Origin: Thermoanaerobacter ethanolicus JW 200
Lineage (GTDB): Bacteria > Bacillota > Thermoanaerobacteria > Thermoanaerobacterales > Thermoanaerobacteraceae
Assembly (NCBI RefSeq): GCF_003722315.1
Contig: NZ_CP033580.1
Span: 2,446,501 to 2,510,500 of the forward strand
Direction: 5' to 3'
Length of the DNA: 64,000 nt
Under the pieces are notes generated by a model, which saw only the letters and a program-made list of their open reading frames with translations, had not been told where the DNA came from and did not search any database. The position numbers were made by a program, and so were the translations under genes. Numbering within the stretch: position 1 is the first letter of the stretch; every line of letters starts with the position of its first letter. This document shows positions 8,959 through 18,315 of this stretch, piece by piece.

Positions 8959-10473
8959 TTAGTTTGTATATTTACTAGCAAGGCGCATTATTTTTTCTTC
9001 AGTTGCTTCTTCTTTATCAAGGATTCCAGATAAATAGCCTTCACACATCACCATTATTCTATCTGCCATTCCTAAAAGTTCAGGCATCTCAGATGATATC
9101 ATTATAATACTTTTGCCTTGCATTGTAAGTTCATTCATAATTGTATATATTTCATACTTCGCACCAACATCGATTCCTCTTGTTGGCTCGTCAAGTATTA
9201 ATATTTCAGGAGAAGTAAGCAGCCATCGTGCTAAAAGTACTTTTTGTTGGTTTCCACCTGATAAATCCCTTATCAAAGTTCCTAATGATGGTGTTTTAAC
9301 TCTTAAAGTTTTTACCATTTGTGTAGTGTCATCTTTCCTTATTTTATCATTAAGTAACAAAAAACGGCCTATATATTTTGATATATTAGCAATCGTAGCA
9401 TTTTCTGTTATATTTAAATCCGGGAAAATTCCAGTAGAACGTATCAACTAATTTCATAAATCCATAATTTTTTATAGGAAACCTCCCAAGCCATATGTTT
9501 TCCATTACATTTCGATCTCTTACAGGATGTAATTCCTGATGTATCATAGAAATTCCATGCTTTCAGTAAGTAATGCCAATCCATATCTTTTTGCATCAAT
9601 AGGCGATCTAATAACAGCTTCTTTCCCTTTAATAAATATTTTCCCTGACGCTATTGACCTTAATCCAAATATAGCTTCTACCAGTTCGGTACGCTGAGAA
9701 CCTACTAACCCACCTATACCTAAAATTTCACCCTTCCTAAGTTCGAAAGAAACATTTTTAAATGATTTTGGTAATGGCGATGTTAAATTTTCAACTTTTA
9801 GAATACTTCTCCTGGCTTACTATTCCTTATTGGAAATCTGTTAGTCATCTCACGTCCAACCATTTTTGATATTATCATGTCTTCCGTTAATTCTTTAGTA
9901 TCCCATGTGCCAACCACTTTTCCATCACGCATAATAGTTACTTCATCCGCAATTTCAAAAATTTCATCGATTTTATGAGATATATAAATTATTGAAACAC
10001 CTTCTTTTTTTAAAGTGCGTATAAGGTCAAATAAATGAGCAACTTCGTTTTCTGTCAGAGAGGATGTTGGTTCATCCATAATTATAATTTTTGCATTATA
10101 AGAAATTGCTTTAGCTATTTCTATATATTGAATCTTTGATGCTGACAAATTTTTGACTAATTCATTTGGCTTAATGTCTATATCTAACCTAGATAAAAGT
10201 TTTTCCGTTTCTACGTACATTTTCTTTTCACTCCAAAGCCTCTCTAGAATTTTTTATGGTAATTTTTTGCCCATTTAATACTATTTCGCCTGAATCAGGT
10301 TCATAAATACCAAAAAGACATTTCATTAAAGTAGATTTTCCTGCCCCATTTTCCCCCATAATTGCATGTACTGTTCCTTTACGAACTTTAAGTGTTACAT
10401 TATCCAAAGCTTTTACTCCTGGAAACTGCTTTGAAATATTGTTCATTTCTAATACGAATTCATTAGCAGCCAT
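8959..10473 (-). pseudogene. mglA: Galactose/methyl-galactoside ABC transporter ATPase, disrupted by a relocated block and a frameshift
   Basis: The product should be a double-ABC ATPase of about 500 residues. The start MAANEF (10473, GGAGG site) and the first Walker A (GENGAGKST) are intact, but the frame ends at about 10229 just after REALE. The missing piece, which should read [10 protein letters not shown]...FMKLVD, is found instead at 9444-9559, inside the second ABC domain after GLALLTE. A separate one-base loss near 9803 (GEV-ILKVENL) breaks the frame again. The C-terminal part (RSTGIFPDL...LSGGNQQKVLLARW...LDEPTRGIDVGAKYE) reads on to 8959. No full-length protein can be made. Assembly error cannot be excluded from sequence alone, but the rest of the locus reads cleanly. 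Confidence 0.9.
9444..9559 (-). other. 116-bp block moved from the first to the second ABC domain within mglA
   Basis: Translated on the minus strand it encodes [12 protein letters not shown]...MENIWLGRF...MKLVD, the Q-loop and following segment of the first ABC domain. Inserting it between 10231 and 10230 restores a continuous reading frame (REALE-HGIS...[13 protein letters not shown]). At its present site it interrupts LLTE-RSTGIF, the equivalent region of the second domain. Orientation relative to the gene is unchanged. Confidence 0.85.
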
Positions 10474-10505
10474 TTTTATGCCTCCTGCTTCTGCCATTAA
10501 AAATT

Positions 10506-10544
10506 TTTCTAAAGCAAGGGACATTCAAGCCCTTGCTTTAGAAA
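10506..10544 (-). terminator. Strong hairpin between mglB and mglA (attenuator-like)
   Basis: A perfect 15-bp stem (TTTCTAAAGCAAGGG with its complement) and a 9-base loop lie between the binding protein stop and the ATPase start. Only a short T tract follows. Such hairpins commonly lower downstream expression and stabilise the binding-protein message. Confidence 0.6.
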
Positions 10545-10575
10545 TTTATAAAAACATAATATTGGCCATTAAATT

Positions 10576-11658
10576 TTATTGTAGAGCATCATTAATATTA
10601 TCCTTTGTGATTTTCTTATAAGGAATCCATACATATTTGCCATCAGTAATATCGTAACCGATATTCTCTTTAGTCGGTGTTTGCCCTTGTGCAAGAACGT
10701 AAGCAATATTAAATGTAGCTTTAGCTTGATTTTTAGCATCATTTAGAACTGTACCTAACAATGTACCATCTTTAAGAGCTTGCACTCCTGGAACTGTTGC
10801 ATCTACTCCAACTACAGGAATATATTTACCATTTTTGAAATAGCCTGCTTCTTTCAGTGCTTGAATAGCACCAAGCGCCATATCATCATTATTAGCAAAT
10901 ACTGCTTCAATCTTGTCTCCATATGCAGATAACCAAGCAGCCATCTTGTCATGTGCTGTTACTCTATCCCAATTTGCATAATCTTGTGCAAGGCATTTAA
11001 CTTTAATACCTGCTTCTTCGACAGTCTGTATAGAATATTTTGTTCGAAGTATAGCATCTTGATGCCCTGGTTGTCCCATCAGCATAACATACTCCATAAC
11101 ACCATCATGATTCTTATCAGCTTCTGGATGTGATTTCCAATAATCTGCCATTATTTGCCCTTGCAAAATACCAGATTGCTCTGCTTTAGCTCCTACATAG
11201 TAAACTTTATCCCAAGATTGCATATCTTGTGGTAATGGCTCTCTATTGAAAAACACAACTGGAATATTTGCTGCTTTAGCTTTGCTAATAATAGTACCTG
11301 CAGCAGTTCTATCAACTGGATTAATTGCAAGTGCATCTACATGTTTAGTTATAAAAAGATCGATTTGATTATTTTGAGTAGGCTGTGAATTTTGACTATC
11401 TACCATATTAAGCTGAGCTTTACCTTGCGCATCTTCATTCATAGCATTTCTTACACTTGTCATAAAAGTATCATCAAATTTGTAAATTGCTACACCTATA
11501 ACAGGTAATTTTTTGTTGTTGGTATTACTGCTTGTACTGCTTCCCGCATTTTGCTGAGAATTACTAGTTGATGTAGTATTACTGGAATTACCACATCCAG
11601 TAAGTACTATTGAAATAACAAACATAAGCAAGGCAACATAAGTTAATAGTTTTCTCAT
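10576..11658 (-). CDS. mglB: Sugar ABC transporter substrate-binding lipoprotein, MglB type
   Basis: The 360-residue product starts with a lysine-arginine N-terminus, a hydrophobic segment and the lipobox VLTGC, followed by a serine/asparagine-rich linker (about 25-48), so it is tethered outside the membrane. The rest is a type 1 periplasmic-binding fold with IGVAIYKFDDTFM, FFNREPLPQDMQSWDKVYYVGA and VFANNDDMALGAIQALKEAGYF, closely following galactose/glucose-binding proteins. It is the first gene of the mglB-mglA-mglC set, with the strong hairpin at 10506-10544 after it. Galactose specificity is inferred from similarity and from the gal genes upstream. With mglA broken, the binding protein may be non-productive. 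Confidence 0.9.
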   Translation of the reverse strand: MRKLLTYVALLMFVISIVLTGCGNSSNTTSTSNSQQNAGSSTSSNTNNKKLPVIGVAIYKFDDTFMTSVRNAMNEDAQGKAQLNMVDSQNSQPTQNNQIDLFITKHVDALAINPVDRTAAGTIISKAKAANIPVVFFNREPLPQDMQSWDKVYYVGAKAEQSGILQGQIMADYWKSHPEADKNHDGVMEYVMLMGQPGHQDAILRTKYSIQTVEEAGIKVKCLAQDYANWDRVTAHDKMAAWLSAYGDKIEAVFANNDDMALGAIQALKEAGYFKNGKYIPVVGVDATVPGVQALKDGTLLGTVLNDAKNQAKATFNIAYVLAQGQTPTKENIGYDITDGKYVWIPYKKITKDNINDALQ

Positions 11659-11811
11659 AAATTGTTTCTCCTCCTTTTTTGTAATTAAGAAATTTAAAAT
11701 TAAGAGTCAATTAAGATTTTATGCTTTCTATTTTATTTTTAAATTTGTTTTTATTCGTAAAATGCTTTACCACCTTCTTTCACAATAAAATTTCTCTATG
11801 GAAGAATTATA

Positions 11812-11836
11812 AGTAGATTTCAGCGAACGTTATCAA
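11812..11836 (-). promoter_or_regulatory. Possible cre-like (CcpA) site upstream of mglB
   Basis: The minus-strand sequence TGATAACGTTCGCTGA resembles the catabolite-responsive element but departs from the consensus at two or more positions. It lies about 160 bases before mglB. HprK in the same window shows that Firmicute-type catabolite control exists. Weak evidence. Confidence 0.25.
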
Positions 11837-12048
11837 TTAACATAATCTTCTTTAAAAATTCTAATTAATCTAATTTATACAATTTCTAAACTTATCACTA
11901 TGGTATAATAGTTTATTAAAACACTTTTATTATTATTGTTATTTATTGCAATTTCATTATCATATATTCCTTCTGTAAACATTTTTAATTCGCTTTTCAA
12001 AAACTCATTCTTTATACTTTATTTTTTATTTTAACTAACTCCTATATT

Positions 12049-12082
12049 ATATATTCGACATGAATTCGAAAATTCCTTCTTC
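12049..12082 (-). promoter_or_regulatory. Dispersed intergenic motif, copy 1 (GAAGGAATTTT...TGTCGAATATA)
   Basis: The 474-base gap between mglB and the DUF4380 gene is AT-rich and has no plausible ORF. Its upper part holds, on the minus strand, GAAGGAATTTTCGAATTC followed by ATGTCGAATATATAATAT. The same arrangement recurs at 18249, 26863 (plus strand), 32742, 32985 and 37325. Role unknown; possibly a promoter element for mglB with a long leader. Confidence 0.5.
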
Positions 12083-12132
12083 GAAAGCGTAATTTATTAA
12101 AAATTTTTATAAACTTTTTTGTAACCAAAAAT

Positions 12133-13038
12133 TTACTTCCTGCAATATTTTTCTACAACCTCATCAAAAGCACCTTCATCTATATCTTTTACATTTACAT
12201 TATTGTAAAGCTCCCATTCTTCAACATGCTCAACAGTTTCACCAGGCTGTAATTTTGTAAACGGACTTAACGTTTCTATTTCAAGCATCCAATCGTTTGT
12301 ATAGGTTTCAAAAGATACTCCAAAGTCAGGATATGTTACATCTTGTTGTGGATAATATCTTTTTACAAAAAGATGTCCTCCTCTTGCGTAAGCTGCCCAG
12401 CCTTCTTGATTGTTAATTCCTAACTTAAAAGGTTCTCTGTTATTAGGATCTTGTTTCAGTGCAATATATTTTTCTCCCCAATACACCCTTTTATCATTCA
12501 TTTTAGAATAAGGCCAGAGTACAATTTGCCTATTTGGAAGTAAATCTGTGTCTTTATTTGGCTGAGGAATTATTTCAATTCCTTCTGTGTTTAATACTGT
12601 TATTGTCCATGCTGAAAGCTCAATAGGCCATGCTCCAAGATTGGTTATCCTGTGTATAAGCCTTACTCTACTCTCATCAGGATTTAAGATTATATCGATT
12701 TGCTTTTGTGTGTTAACCCATTTTTCTGGCTTTTGAATAAGTCTCACACCATTTTCTATTTCATGCCAATCAATTTCATCATTATCTGGTACATATGTCC
12801 TCTTTCTGTCTTCAGGGCTATGCCACAGTCTATGGCCGCCATAATATCTGTATTCGTCACCTCCTTTTAAGCCAATAGTTTTAGGGTCCAAATTAAATTC
12901 GTTTACATCATTTTCAAATCCAAACCTTACAATTCTTGGGCCTATATCAGTTGTAGCCACAACATCAATAATGCCATTGGACAGCTTTATACTATTTTCC
13001 CACCCTAAAAAGTTTATTTTGTCAATTTTTATTGCCAT
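12133..13038 (-). CDS. DUF4380 galactose-mutarotase-like protein
   Basis: The roughly 301-residue protein matches the DUF4380 pattern: an early TTDIGPRIVRFGF, then GGHRLWHSPED and a repeated beta-sandwich, which belongs to the aldose-epimerase/galactose-mutarotase-like fold. The histidine in GGHRLW lies where sugar contacts occur in that fold. No signal peptide is present. The start MAIKIDK is preferred over an upstream ATG because it is preceded by GAAAGGAATGAG; the longer form has no ribosome site. It lies between the ROK regulator and mglB on the same strand, so a role in galactose anomer interconversion or sugar processing is plausible, but no member function is assumed here. Confidence 0.75.
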   Translation of the reverse strand: MAIKIDKINFLGWENSIKLSNGIIDVVATTDIGPRIVRFGFENDVNEFNLDPKTIGLKGGDEYRYYGGHRLWHSPEDRKRTYVPDNDEIDWHEIENGVRLIQKPEKWVNTQKQIDIILNPDESRVRLIHRITNLGAWPIELSAWTITVLNTEGIEIIPQPNKDTDLLPNRQIVLWPYSKMNDKRVYWGEKYIALKQDPNNREPFKLGINNQEGWAAYARGGHLFVKRYYPQQDVTYPDFGVSFETYTNDWMLEIETLSPFTKLQPGETVEHVEEWELYNNVNVKDIDEGAFDEVVEKYCRK

Positions 13039-13089
13039 ACTATTCTCATTCCTTTCTGCATAATTTTTTATTTTTTTCATTACTTCAGT

Positions 13090-13121
13090 AGGTAAGATTC
13101 TTCGCTGCGCTCAGAATGACA
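13090..13121. repeat. REP-like hairpin (GATTCTTCGC...GCTCAGAATGACA)
   Basis: The intergenic gap holds AAGATTCTTCGCTGCGCTC followed by AGAATGACAGAG, a short imperfect hairpin (GATTCT with AGAATG arms). This word is known as a widespread repeated intergenic sequence in many bacteria. It lies just after the ROK gene stop. Confidence 0.6.
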
Positions 13122-13129
13122 GAGAGGTG

Positions 13130-14320
13130 TTACAATACTTCATCCATGACCATATTGGCAGCACCGATGAGTGTAGCATCATCACCTAATTCAGCAAAAG
13201 CTATTCTGCAGGAAGAAAATGAATTCTCAAAAGTGCGCTTTTTAGCACTTTCTATGATGATATCTTCAATAAGCTCACGTGCCTGCACAATCCCTCCCCC
13301 TATCAAAATGAGCTCTGGGTTAAATGTATTTATTGTATTGGCTATACCTATTCCTAAATATCTTCCTATAGTTTTTAAAGCATTGACTGCTAATTTATCG
13401 TTTAGTTTTGCTGCCTTGTATATCATCTCAGGAGTAACACTGTCTAACATCCCTTCTGCCATTTGATACACAATAGAATCCATACCCTCTTTAATAGATT
13501 TAACAACTAAATTCACTAAGGCTTTTTCTGAAGCCAACGCTTCAAAGCAACCGTAATTGCCGCAACTACATTGTGGCCCTGCTACATCAATAGTTGTATG
13601 CCCTATTTCACCCGCACCGTCACTGGCTCCAGTATATATCCTGCCATTTATAAGTATTGCTGAACCTATTCCATAGCCAACCTTTAAAAATATCATATTT
13701 TCAACATCTTTTGCTTTGCCCATGTGAAATTCTCCTAAAGCCATAGCTCGCACGTCATTTATAACATAGGTAGGTACACCAAATTTTTCTTCTACAATTG
13801 ATTTTAAAGGAACATTTCTCCACCCAATATTAGGTGCAAATACAGATATACCTTCTTTCATTTTTACAGGTCCTCTAACTACAATTCCTATCCCCGATAC
13901 ATTTTGTGGAGATTCTTTTATTGCTTTATCAAGAACAGATGTCAACAATTCTAAAACTTCTTCTTGCTTTAAACCTCTAATAGAATTCTTCTCTTTCTTT
14001 TTTGTTTTAAGTTCTGCATCAAGAGTATATTGATGTAAGTTGTAGGTGCTTATATGAATGACAATAATACTCATAAAATCAGGATTTAATTTGATAAGTA
14101 CAGGAGGCCTTCCACCATTTGATTCGCCAACTTTGTACTCCATTACAATATTTTCAGCAATGAGTTTGTTTACAATATTAGTCACAGTCGGTGGCGTTAA
14201 ATTTGTCTCTTTGGCAATATCCGCTCTTGAAATAGGTCCCATTTTTCTTATGATATTTAATATAACTGATTCGTTCATTCCTTTTAACAATTTGTAGCTG
14301 ACTGGTATTAAGTTTTCCAT
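13130..14320 (-). CDS. ROK-family transcriptional repressor
   Basis: The 396-residue protein joins an N-terminal winged helix-turn-helix (about 14-65, with PISRADIAKETNLTPPTVTNIVNKL) to a ROK sugar-kinase-like domain. The ROK zinc signature CSCGNYGCFE is at about 251-260, and DGAGEIGHTTID precedes it. Kinase activity is not expected for NagC/XylR-type members with a DNA-binding domain. It is the last gene of a likely galT-galK-galE-ROK operon (14 bases after galE), so autoregulation of the gal genes and perhaps of mglB is likely. A semi-palindromic AT-rich site upstream of galT (18218-18236) could be its operator. Ligand unknown; galactose or an intermediate is a reasonable guess. Confidence 0.88.
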   Translation of the reverse strand: MENLIPVSYKLLKGMNESVILNIIRKMGPISRADIAKETNLTPPTVTNIVNKLIAENIVMEYKVGESNGGRPPVLIKLNPDFMSIIVIHISTYNLHQYTLDAELKTKKKEKNSIRGLKQEEVLELLTSVLDKAIKESPQNVSGIGIVVRGPVKMKEGISVFAPNIGWRNVPLKSIVEEKFGVPTYVINDVRAMALGEFHMGKAKDVENMIFLKVGYGIGSAILINGRIYTGASDGAGEIGHTTIDVAGPQCSCGNYGCFEALASEKALVNLVVKSIKEGMDSIVYQMAEGMLDSVTPEMIYKAAKLNDKLAVNALKTIGRYLGIGIANTINTFNPELILIGGGIVQARELIEDIIIESAKKRTFENSFSSCRIAFAELGDDATLIGAANMVMDEVL

Positions 14321-14334
14321 TTATACCCCTTCCT

Positions 14335-15324
14335 TTACCCTCTCTTAAAGCCATTTGGATGATTTTTGTGCCACATCCAAGCACTTTCAATTATTTCTTC
14401 TAAAGATGGATGTTTTGGCACCCAACCTAACTCTTCTATTGCCTTTTTGGAAGATGCCACAAGTACTGCAGGGTCTCCCGGACGGCGCCCAGCAACTTCT
14501 GCTGGAATAGGATGTCCTGTCACTTTTCTTGCAACTTCTATCACTTCCTTTACACTAAAACCTTCTCCATTTCCCAGGTTATAAATTGCGCTATTATGGT
14601 CTTTTCTCAATTTATAAAGCGCAAGTATATGTGCATCTGCTAAATCCATCACGTGAATATAATCTCTTATACATGTCCCATCTTTAGTAGGATAATCATC
14701 ACCATAAATCATTATCTTTTCTCTTTTCCCAAGTGCAACCTGAAGTATAATCGGTATAAGGTGCGTCTCAGGAGAATGGTCCTCTCCAATCTCGCCTGTT
14801 TCAATAGCCCCTGCAACGTTAAAATATCGCAAAGCGACGTATTTGATTCCATAAGCACTGTCTGCCCATTTTAACATCTTTTCAACGGCAAGCTTTGTCT
14901 CACCATAAGGGCTGGTGGGATTAGTTCTATCTTCCTCTTCTATTGGAATTCTTTCTGGTTCTCCATATGTTGCAGCTGTTGAAGAAAACACGATTTTGTT
15001 GACATTGTGTTTCTTCATCGCTTTTAAAAGGCTCAATGTCCCGCATACGTTGTTTTCATAATATTTAAATGGCTCCTCTACACTTTCTCCTACAAGTGAA
15101 AAAGCTGCAAAATCAATCACCGCTTCAATTTCATTTTCTGTAAATACCTTGTCTAAAAAAGCTTCATCCCTTAAATCTCCTATATACAATTTCCCTCCCA
15201 AAACAGATTCTTTATGTCCTGTGACGAGGTTATCTACAACGACAACTTCTTCATTTCTCCTTAAAAGTGCTGCAACTGTGTGGCTTCCAATATAACCTGC
15301 ACCACCACATACTAAAACCGCCAT
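14335..15324 (-). CDS. galE: UDP-glucose 4-epimerase
   Basis: The 329-residue short-chain dehydrogenase/reductase interconverts UDP-galactose and UDP-glucose, the last step of the Leloir pathway. Visible are the NAD-binding GGAGYIGSHT near residue 7, the catalytic YxxxK in SPYGETKLAVE, and the family-typical NLGNGEGFSVKEV and GRRPGDPA. The start MAVLVCGG is chosen because it has a strong AAGGAGG site; the frame extends 14 codons further without one. It follows galK by 13 bases and precedes the ROK gene by 14, which places it inside one operon. Confidence 0.96.
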   Translation of the reverse strand: MAVLVCGGAGYIGSHTVAALLRRNEEVVVVDNLVTGHKESVLGGKLYIGDLRDEAFLDKVFTENEIEAVIDFAAFSLVGESVEEPFKYYENNVCGTLSLLKAMKKHNVNKIVFSSTAATYGEPERIPIEEEDRTNPTSPYGETKLAVEKMLKWADSAYGIKYVALRYFNVAGAIETGEIGEDHSPETHLIPIILQVALGKREKIMIYGDDYPTKDGTCIRDYIHVMDLADAHILALYKLRKDHNSAIYNLGNGEGFSVKEVIEVARKVTGHPIPAEVAGRRPGDPAVLVASSKKAIEELGWVPKHPSLEEIIESAWMWHKNHPNGFKRG

Positions 15325-15337
15325 ATTTTTACCTCCT

Positions 15338-16501
15338 TCAGTATTTAATTTCTCCTGCTCCTTCACCTATTCCCGTTATATAGACTGTTGGCCTGTAGCC
15401 TATTTTTTGAGTGTAATTGTGAGTAACCACTTTTATAAATTCCTCTACTGCATCTTCTTTTACAATGCTTACAGTGCAGCCACCAAAGCCTGCTCCAGTC
15501 ATACGGGAACCTATTACTCCCTTTAATTTTAGCGCTTCTTCTACCAAAGTGTCCAGTTCTTTCCCTGTAACTTCGTAATCATCTCTCAAAGAATTATGAG
15601 ATTCAATCATTAATTCTCCAAATTTGATTAAGTCTTTATCATTAAGTGCTTTTACTGCATCTAAAACTCTTTTATTTTCAGTTATAACATGCTTTGCCCT
15701 TTTTCTAAGCACTTCGTCAGGTATCAAATCTTTGTATTCTTCAAATTGTTCAATTGTAATTTCAGATAGATTTTTTACAGGCAAAGCTTCTTGAAGATAT
15801 GAAAGGGCCTTTTCACATTCACTTCTTCTTTCATTGTATTTTGAATCCAAGAGCCCTCTCCTTTTATTTGTATTTGTTATCAAAATTTTATAACCTTCTA
15901 ACTTCAAAGGCACGTATGAATACTCTAATGTATCGCTTTTTAATAAAATAGCATGGTCTTTTTTACCCATTCCAACAGCAAATTGGTCCATTATGCCACA
16001 ATTTACCCCAACAAAAGTATTTTCTGCTTTTTGACACAATTTCACCAATTTTATTCTGTCAATATTTAAATTGAAAACTTCATTCACTGCAACAGCAGTA
16101 ACCAGCTCTATTGAAGCAGATGAGGAAAGTCCAGCACCATTTGGAATGTTGCCTTCAAACACAATTTCAAATCCAGAAAAGTCATACCCCTCATCCTGTA
16201 GCACTTTTAAAACCCCTTTCGGGTAGTTGGCCCAATCATGGCTTTTATCAAAATTGAGTGCATCAAGGTCTACTTCCACCTTTAAATCGAAATTTAAAGA
16301 AGCCATGAAGACTTTTTTGTCATTTCTTTTTCTAATCGCAGCATATGTTCCAAAGTCAAGGGCACAAGGAAATACATAGCCTCCATTGTAATCTGTATGC
16401 TCTCCTATTAGATTTACTCGTCCCGGAGAATAGAAAAGCCTTATTTCAGCATCATTTTTACCGTAGAATTTTTCAAGTGCTTCAATTACAGCCGTTTTCA
16501 T
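15338..16501 (-). CDS. galK: Galactokinase
   Basis: The 387-residue GHMP kinase phosphorylates galactose to galactose-1-phosphate. All signatures are present: the galactokinase motif [19 protein letters not shown] near residue 28, the ATP-binding [15 protein letters not shown] near 122, the catalytic aspartate in [11 protein letters not shown], and the C-terminal [16 protein letters not shown]. Length is normal for the family. Its ATG overlaps the galT stop by four bases (ATGA), so the two are translationally coupled. Confidence 0.97.
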   Translation of the reverse strand: MKTAVIEALEKFYGKNDAEIRLFYSPGRVNLIGEHTDYNGGYVFPCALDFGTYAAIRKRNDKKVFMASLNFDLKVEVDLDALNFDKSHDWANYPKGVLKVLQDEGYDFSGFEIVFEGNIPNGAGLSSSASIELVTAVAVNEVFNLNIDRIKLVKLCQKAENTFVGVNCGIMDQFAVGMGKKDHAILLKSDTLEYSYVPLKLEGYKILITNTNKRRGLLDSKYNERRSECEKALSYLQEALPVKNLSEITIEQFEEYKDLIPDEVLRKRAKHVITENKRVLDAVKALNDKDLIKFGELMIESHNSLRDDYEVTGKELDTLVEEALKLKGVIGSRMTGAGFGGCTVSIVKEDAVEEFIKVVTHNYTQKIGYRPTVYITGIGEGAGEIKY

Positions 16502-18075
16502 TTAAGGTCTCCTTTCATATCTATTTTTTCAAAGCCTACTGTTTTCATAAATCTTTCAAAGGCTTTTTTCCCTTTTTCATCTCTTTTAAAAACTCCTGCA
16601 TCTAAAAGAACCTTCAAAAATTTGTTTCCAACCTCCTGTTTTATATAGCTTTCGGCTTCTTCCCTAGTGCAGTTAGTACCATATTTTAGAAGCAATTCTT
16701 TAATCCATGGAATATGTTTGTATAAAGGACTGCCTTCACCATACAAGTCTGGATTAAATTTTTCTTCCCCTATTAAAAACTTAATAATTTCCTCCAGCTC
16801 AAATTTCAGCCTTCCTGGCAAAACTGCTAATCCCATAACTTCTATAAGTCCAATGTTTTCTTTTTTTATATGGTGAAGTTCCTCATGAGGATGGAAAATT
16901 CCATAGGGGTATTCATCTGTTGTCCTATTATTCCGAAGGACAAGGTCAATTTCAAATTTCCCCTCTTTATTAATCCTCGCAATTGGTGTAATCGTATTGT
17001 GAGGAACGAGTTCCCTATTCTTTTTAGTATATGCCAATATGTCACAGGATTCATCACTATAGTCCTTCCAAGTATTCAATATATGTGAAGAAAGCTCTAT
17101 TAGTTTATCCTTGTCTTTACTTGAAAGGCGAATTGCAGACATAGGCCATTTGACTATTCCTGCTTTAATGTTAGGATATTGAGGATGTATAAAGTATTCT
17201 TCTATAGAAGCCTCTTCCATTGGAAAAACGTGCCTTCCCCCTTGAAAATGTTCATGGGATAAAATCGAGCCTCCCACAATTGGCAAATCTGCATTGGAGC
17301 CCATAAAATAATGGGGGAATTGCTCAATAAAATCAAAAAGCCTCACAAAAGTTTTTTCTGATATTTTCATTGGAATATGGGATTCATGGAGCAAAATGCA
17401 GTGCTCATTGTAATATACATAAGGTGAATACTGGAAATACCATTGCTCTCCCGCAACTTTTACCGGGATTATTCTTAAGTTTTGCCTTGCTGGATGATTT
17501 AAATTTCCCGCAAAACCTACATTTTCAATGCACAAAAGGCACTTTGGATATCCTGACTGAGGAATTTTCTTTGCCGCCTCAATTTCTTTTGGATCTTTTT
17601 CCGGCTTTGAAAGATTTATTGTAATCTCCAAAGCCCCATATTCAGTGGGAGTGCGCCAGTATAGATTTTGTGAAGTTTTATCCATGCGAATATAGTTAGA
17701 AGCTTTAGAAAGCTCATAAAAATACTCAGTGGCTTTTTCAATCCCCTTTTCAGAGGCAATGGTATTAAACTTTTTTACAACTTCTGATTCTCTTGGCATT
17801 AAAAGCCCCATAATTCTTGCATCCATTAAATCTCTATAGGTAACAGTATCCTCAATAAGGCCTATCTCCACCGCATAGTCCAATAATTTGTTTAAAATAG
17901 GAGAAGGGCTTTCTAATTCCTCCTCAGAAACCTCACCTTCATAAGGTTTTTCTATTTTAAATAAATCCATAAGTGCATTGCGGCTTGGAATCACATCTAA
18001 TTCCTCTATCAAGCCTTTTTTAAGTGCAAACTTTATAAGCCGCTCGATGTGTAATGCTACCTCTCTGGAATCCAT
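16498..18075 (-). CDS. galT: UDP-glucose--hexose-1-phosphate uridylyltransferase, type 2
   Basis: About 525 residues, the length of the Firmicute GalT2 family rather than the roughly 350 of the E. coli type. Conserved pieces include [42 protein letters not shown] and [20 protein letters not shown], whose histidines include the nucleotidylated residue. It converts galactose-1-phosphate and UDP-glucose to UDP-galactose and glucose-1-phosphate. The start MDSREVALH is used because ACTGGAGG lies at good distance; a longer frame begins further upstream without a ribosome site. It is the first gene of galT-galK-galE-ROK. Confidence 0.95.
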   Translation of the reverse strand: MDSREVALHIERLIKFALKKGLIEELDVIPSRNALMDLFKIEKPYEGEVSEEELESPSPILNKLLDYAVEIGLIEDTVTYRDLMDARIMGLLMPRESEVVKKFNTIASEKGIEKATEYFYELSKASNYIRMDKTSQNLYWRTPTEYGALEITINLSKPEKDPKEIEAAKKIPQSGYPKCLLCIENVGFAGNLNHPARQNLRIIPVKVAGEQWYFQYSPYVYYNEHCILLHESHIPMKISEKTFVRLFDFIEQFPHYFMGSNADLPIVGGSILSHEHFQGGRHVFPMEEASIEEYFIHPQYPNIKAGIVKWPMSAIRLSSKDKDKLIELSSHILNTWKDYSDESCDILAYTKKNRELVPHNTITPIARINKEGKFEIDLVLRNNRTTDEYPYGIFHPHEELHHIKKENIGLIEVMGLAVLPGRLKFELEEIIKFLIGEEKFNPDLYGEGSPLYKHIPWIKELLLKYGTNCTREEAESYIKQEVGNKFLKVLLDAGVFKRDEKGKKAFERFMKTVGFEKIDMKGDLK

Positions 18076-18217
18076 AATATATCCTCCAGTGACTTTATTA
18101 TATTTTTTAATTAAGTCTGTAATAAAAAAGAAATCCACAGTATACAATGGCTTTGTTAAAACAAGAGATTATTAAAACATGACATTCACATGCAATGAAA
18201 AACATTTAAAAGAGTTT

Positions 18218-18236
18218 GTTTATTATTTTAATTAAC
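18218..18236. promoter_or_regulatory. Candidate ROK operator upstream of galT
   Basis: GTTTATTATTTTAATTAAC is an imperfect palindrome (GTTTATTA against GTTAATTA, 7 of 8 matches around a 3-base centre), about 145 bases before the galT start. ROK repressors often use AT-rich dyads of this size. Assignment is inference only. Confidence 0.35.
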
Positions 18237-18248
18237 CTCTTTTTTATT

Positions 18249-18282
18249 TATATTCGACACATATTTAAAAATTCCTTCTAGT
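18249..18282 (-). promoter_or_regulatory. Dispersed intergenic motif, copy 2, upstream of galT
   Basis: On the minus strand TAGAAGGAATTTTTAAAT is followed by ATGTGTCGAATATAAATA. Same arrangement as copy 1. It points towards galT, about 175 bases ahead, and could be part of its promoter. Confidence 0.45.
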
Positions 18283-18315
18283 TTATAAAAAGTTTTTTAG
18301 ATATTTTTATAAAGG

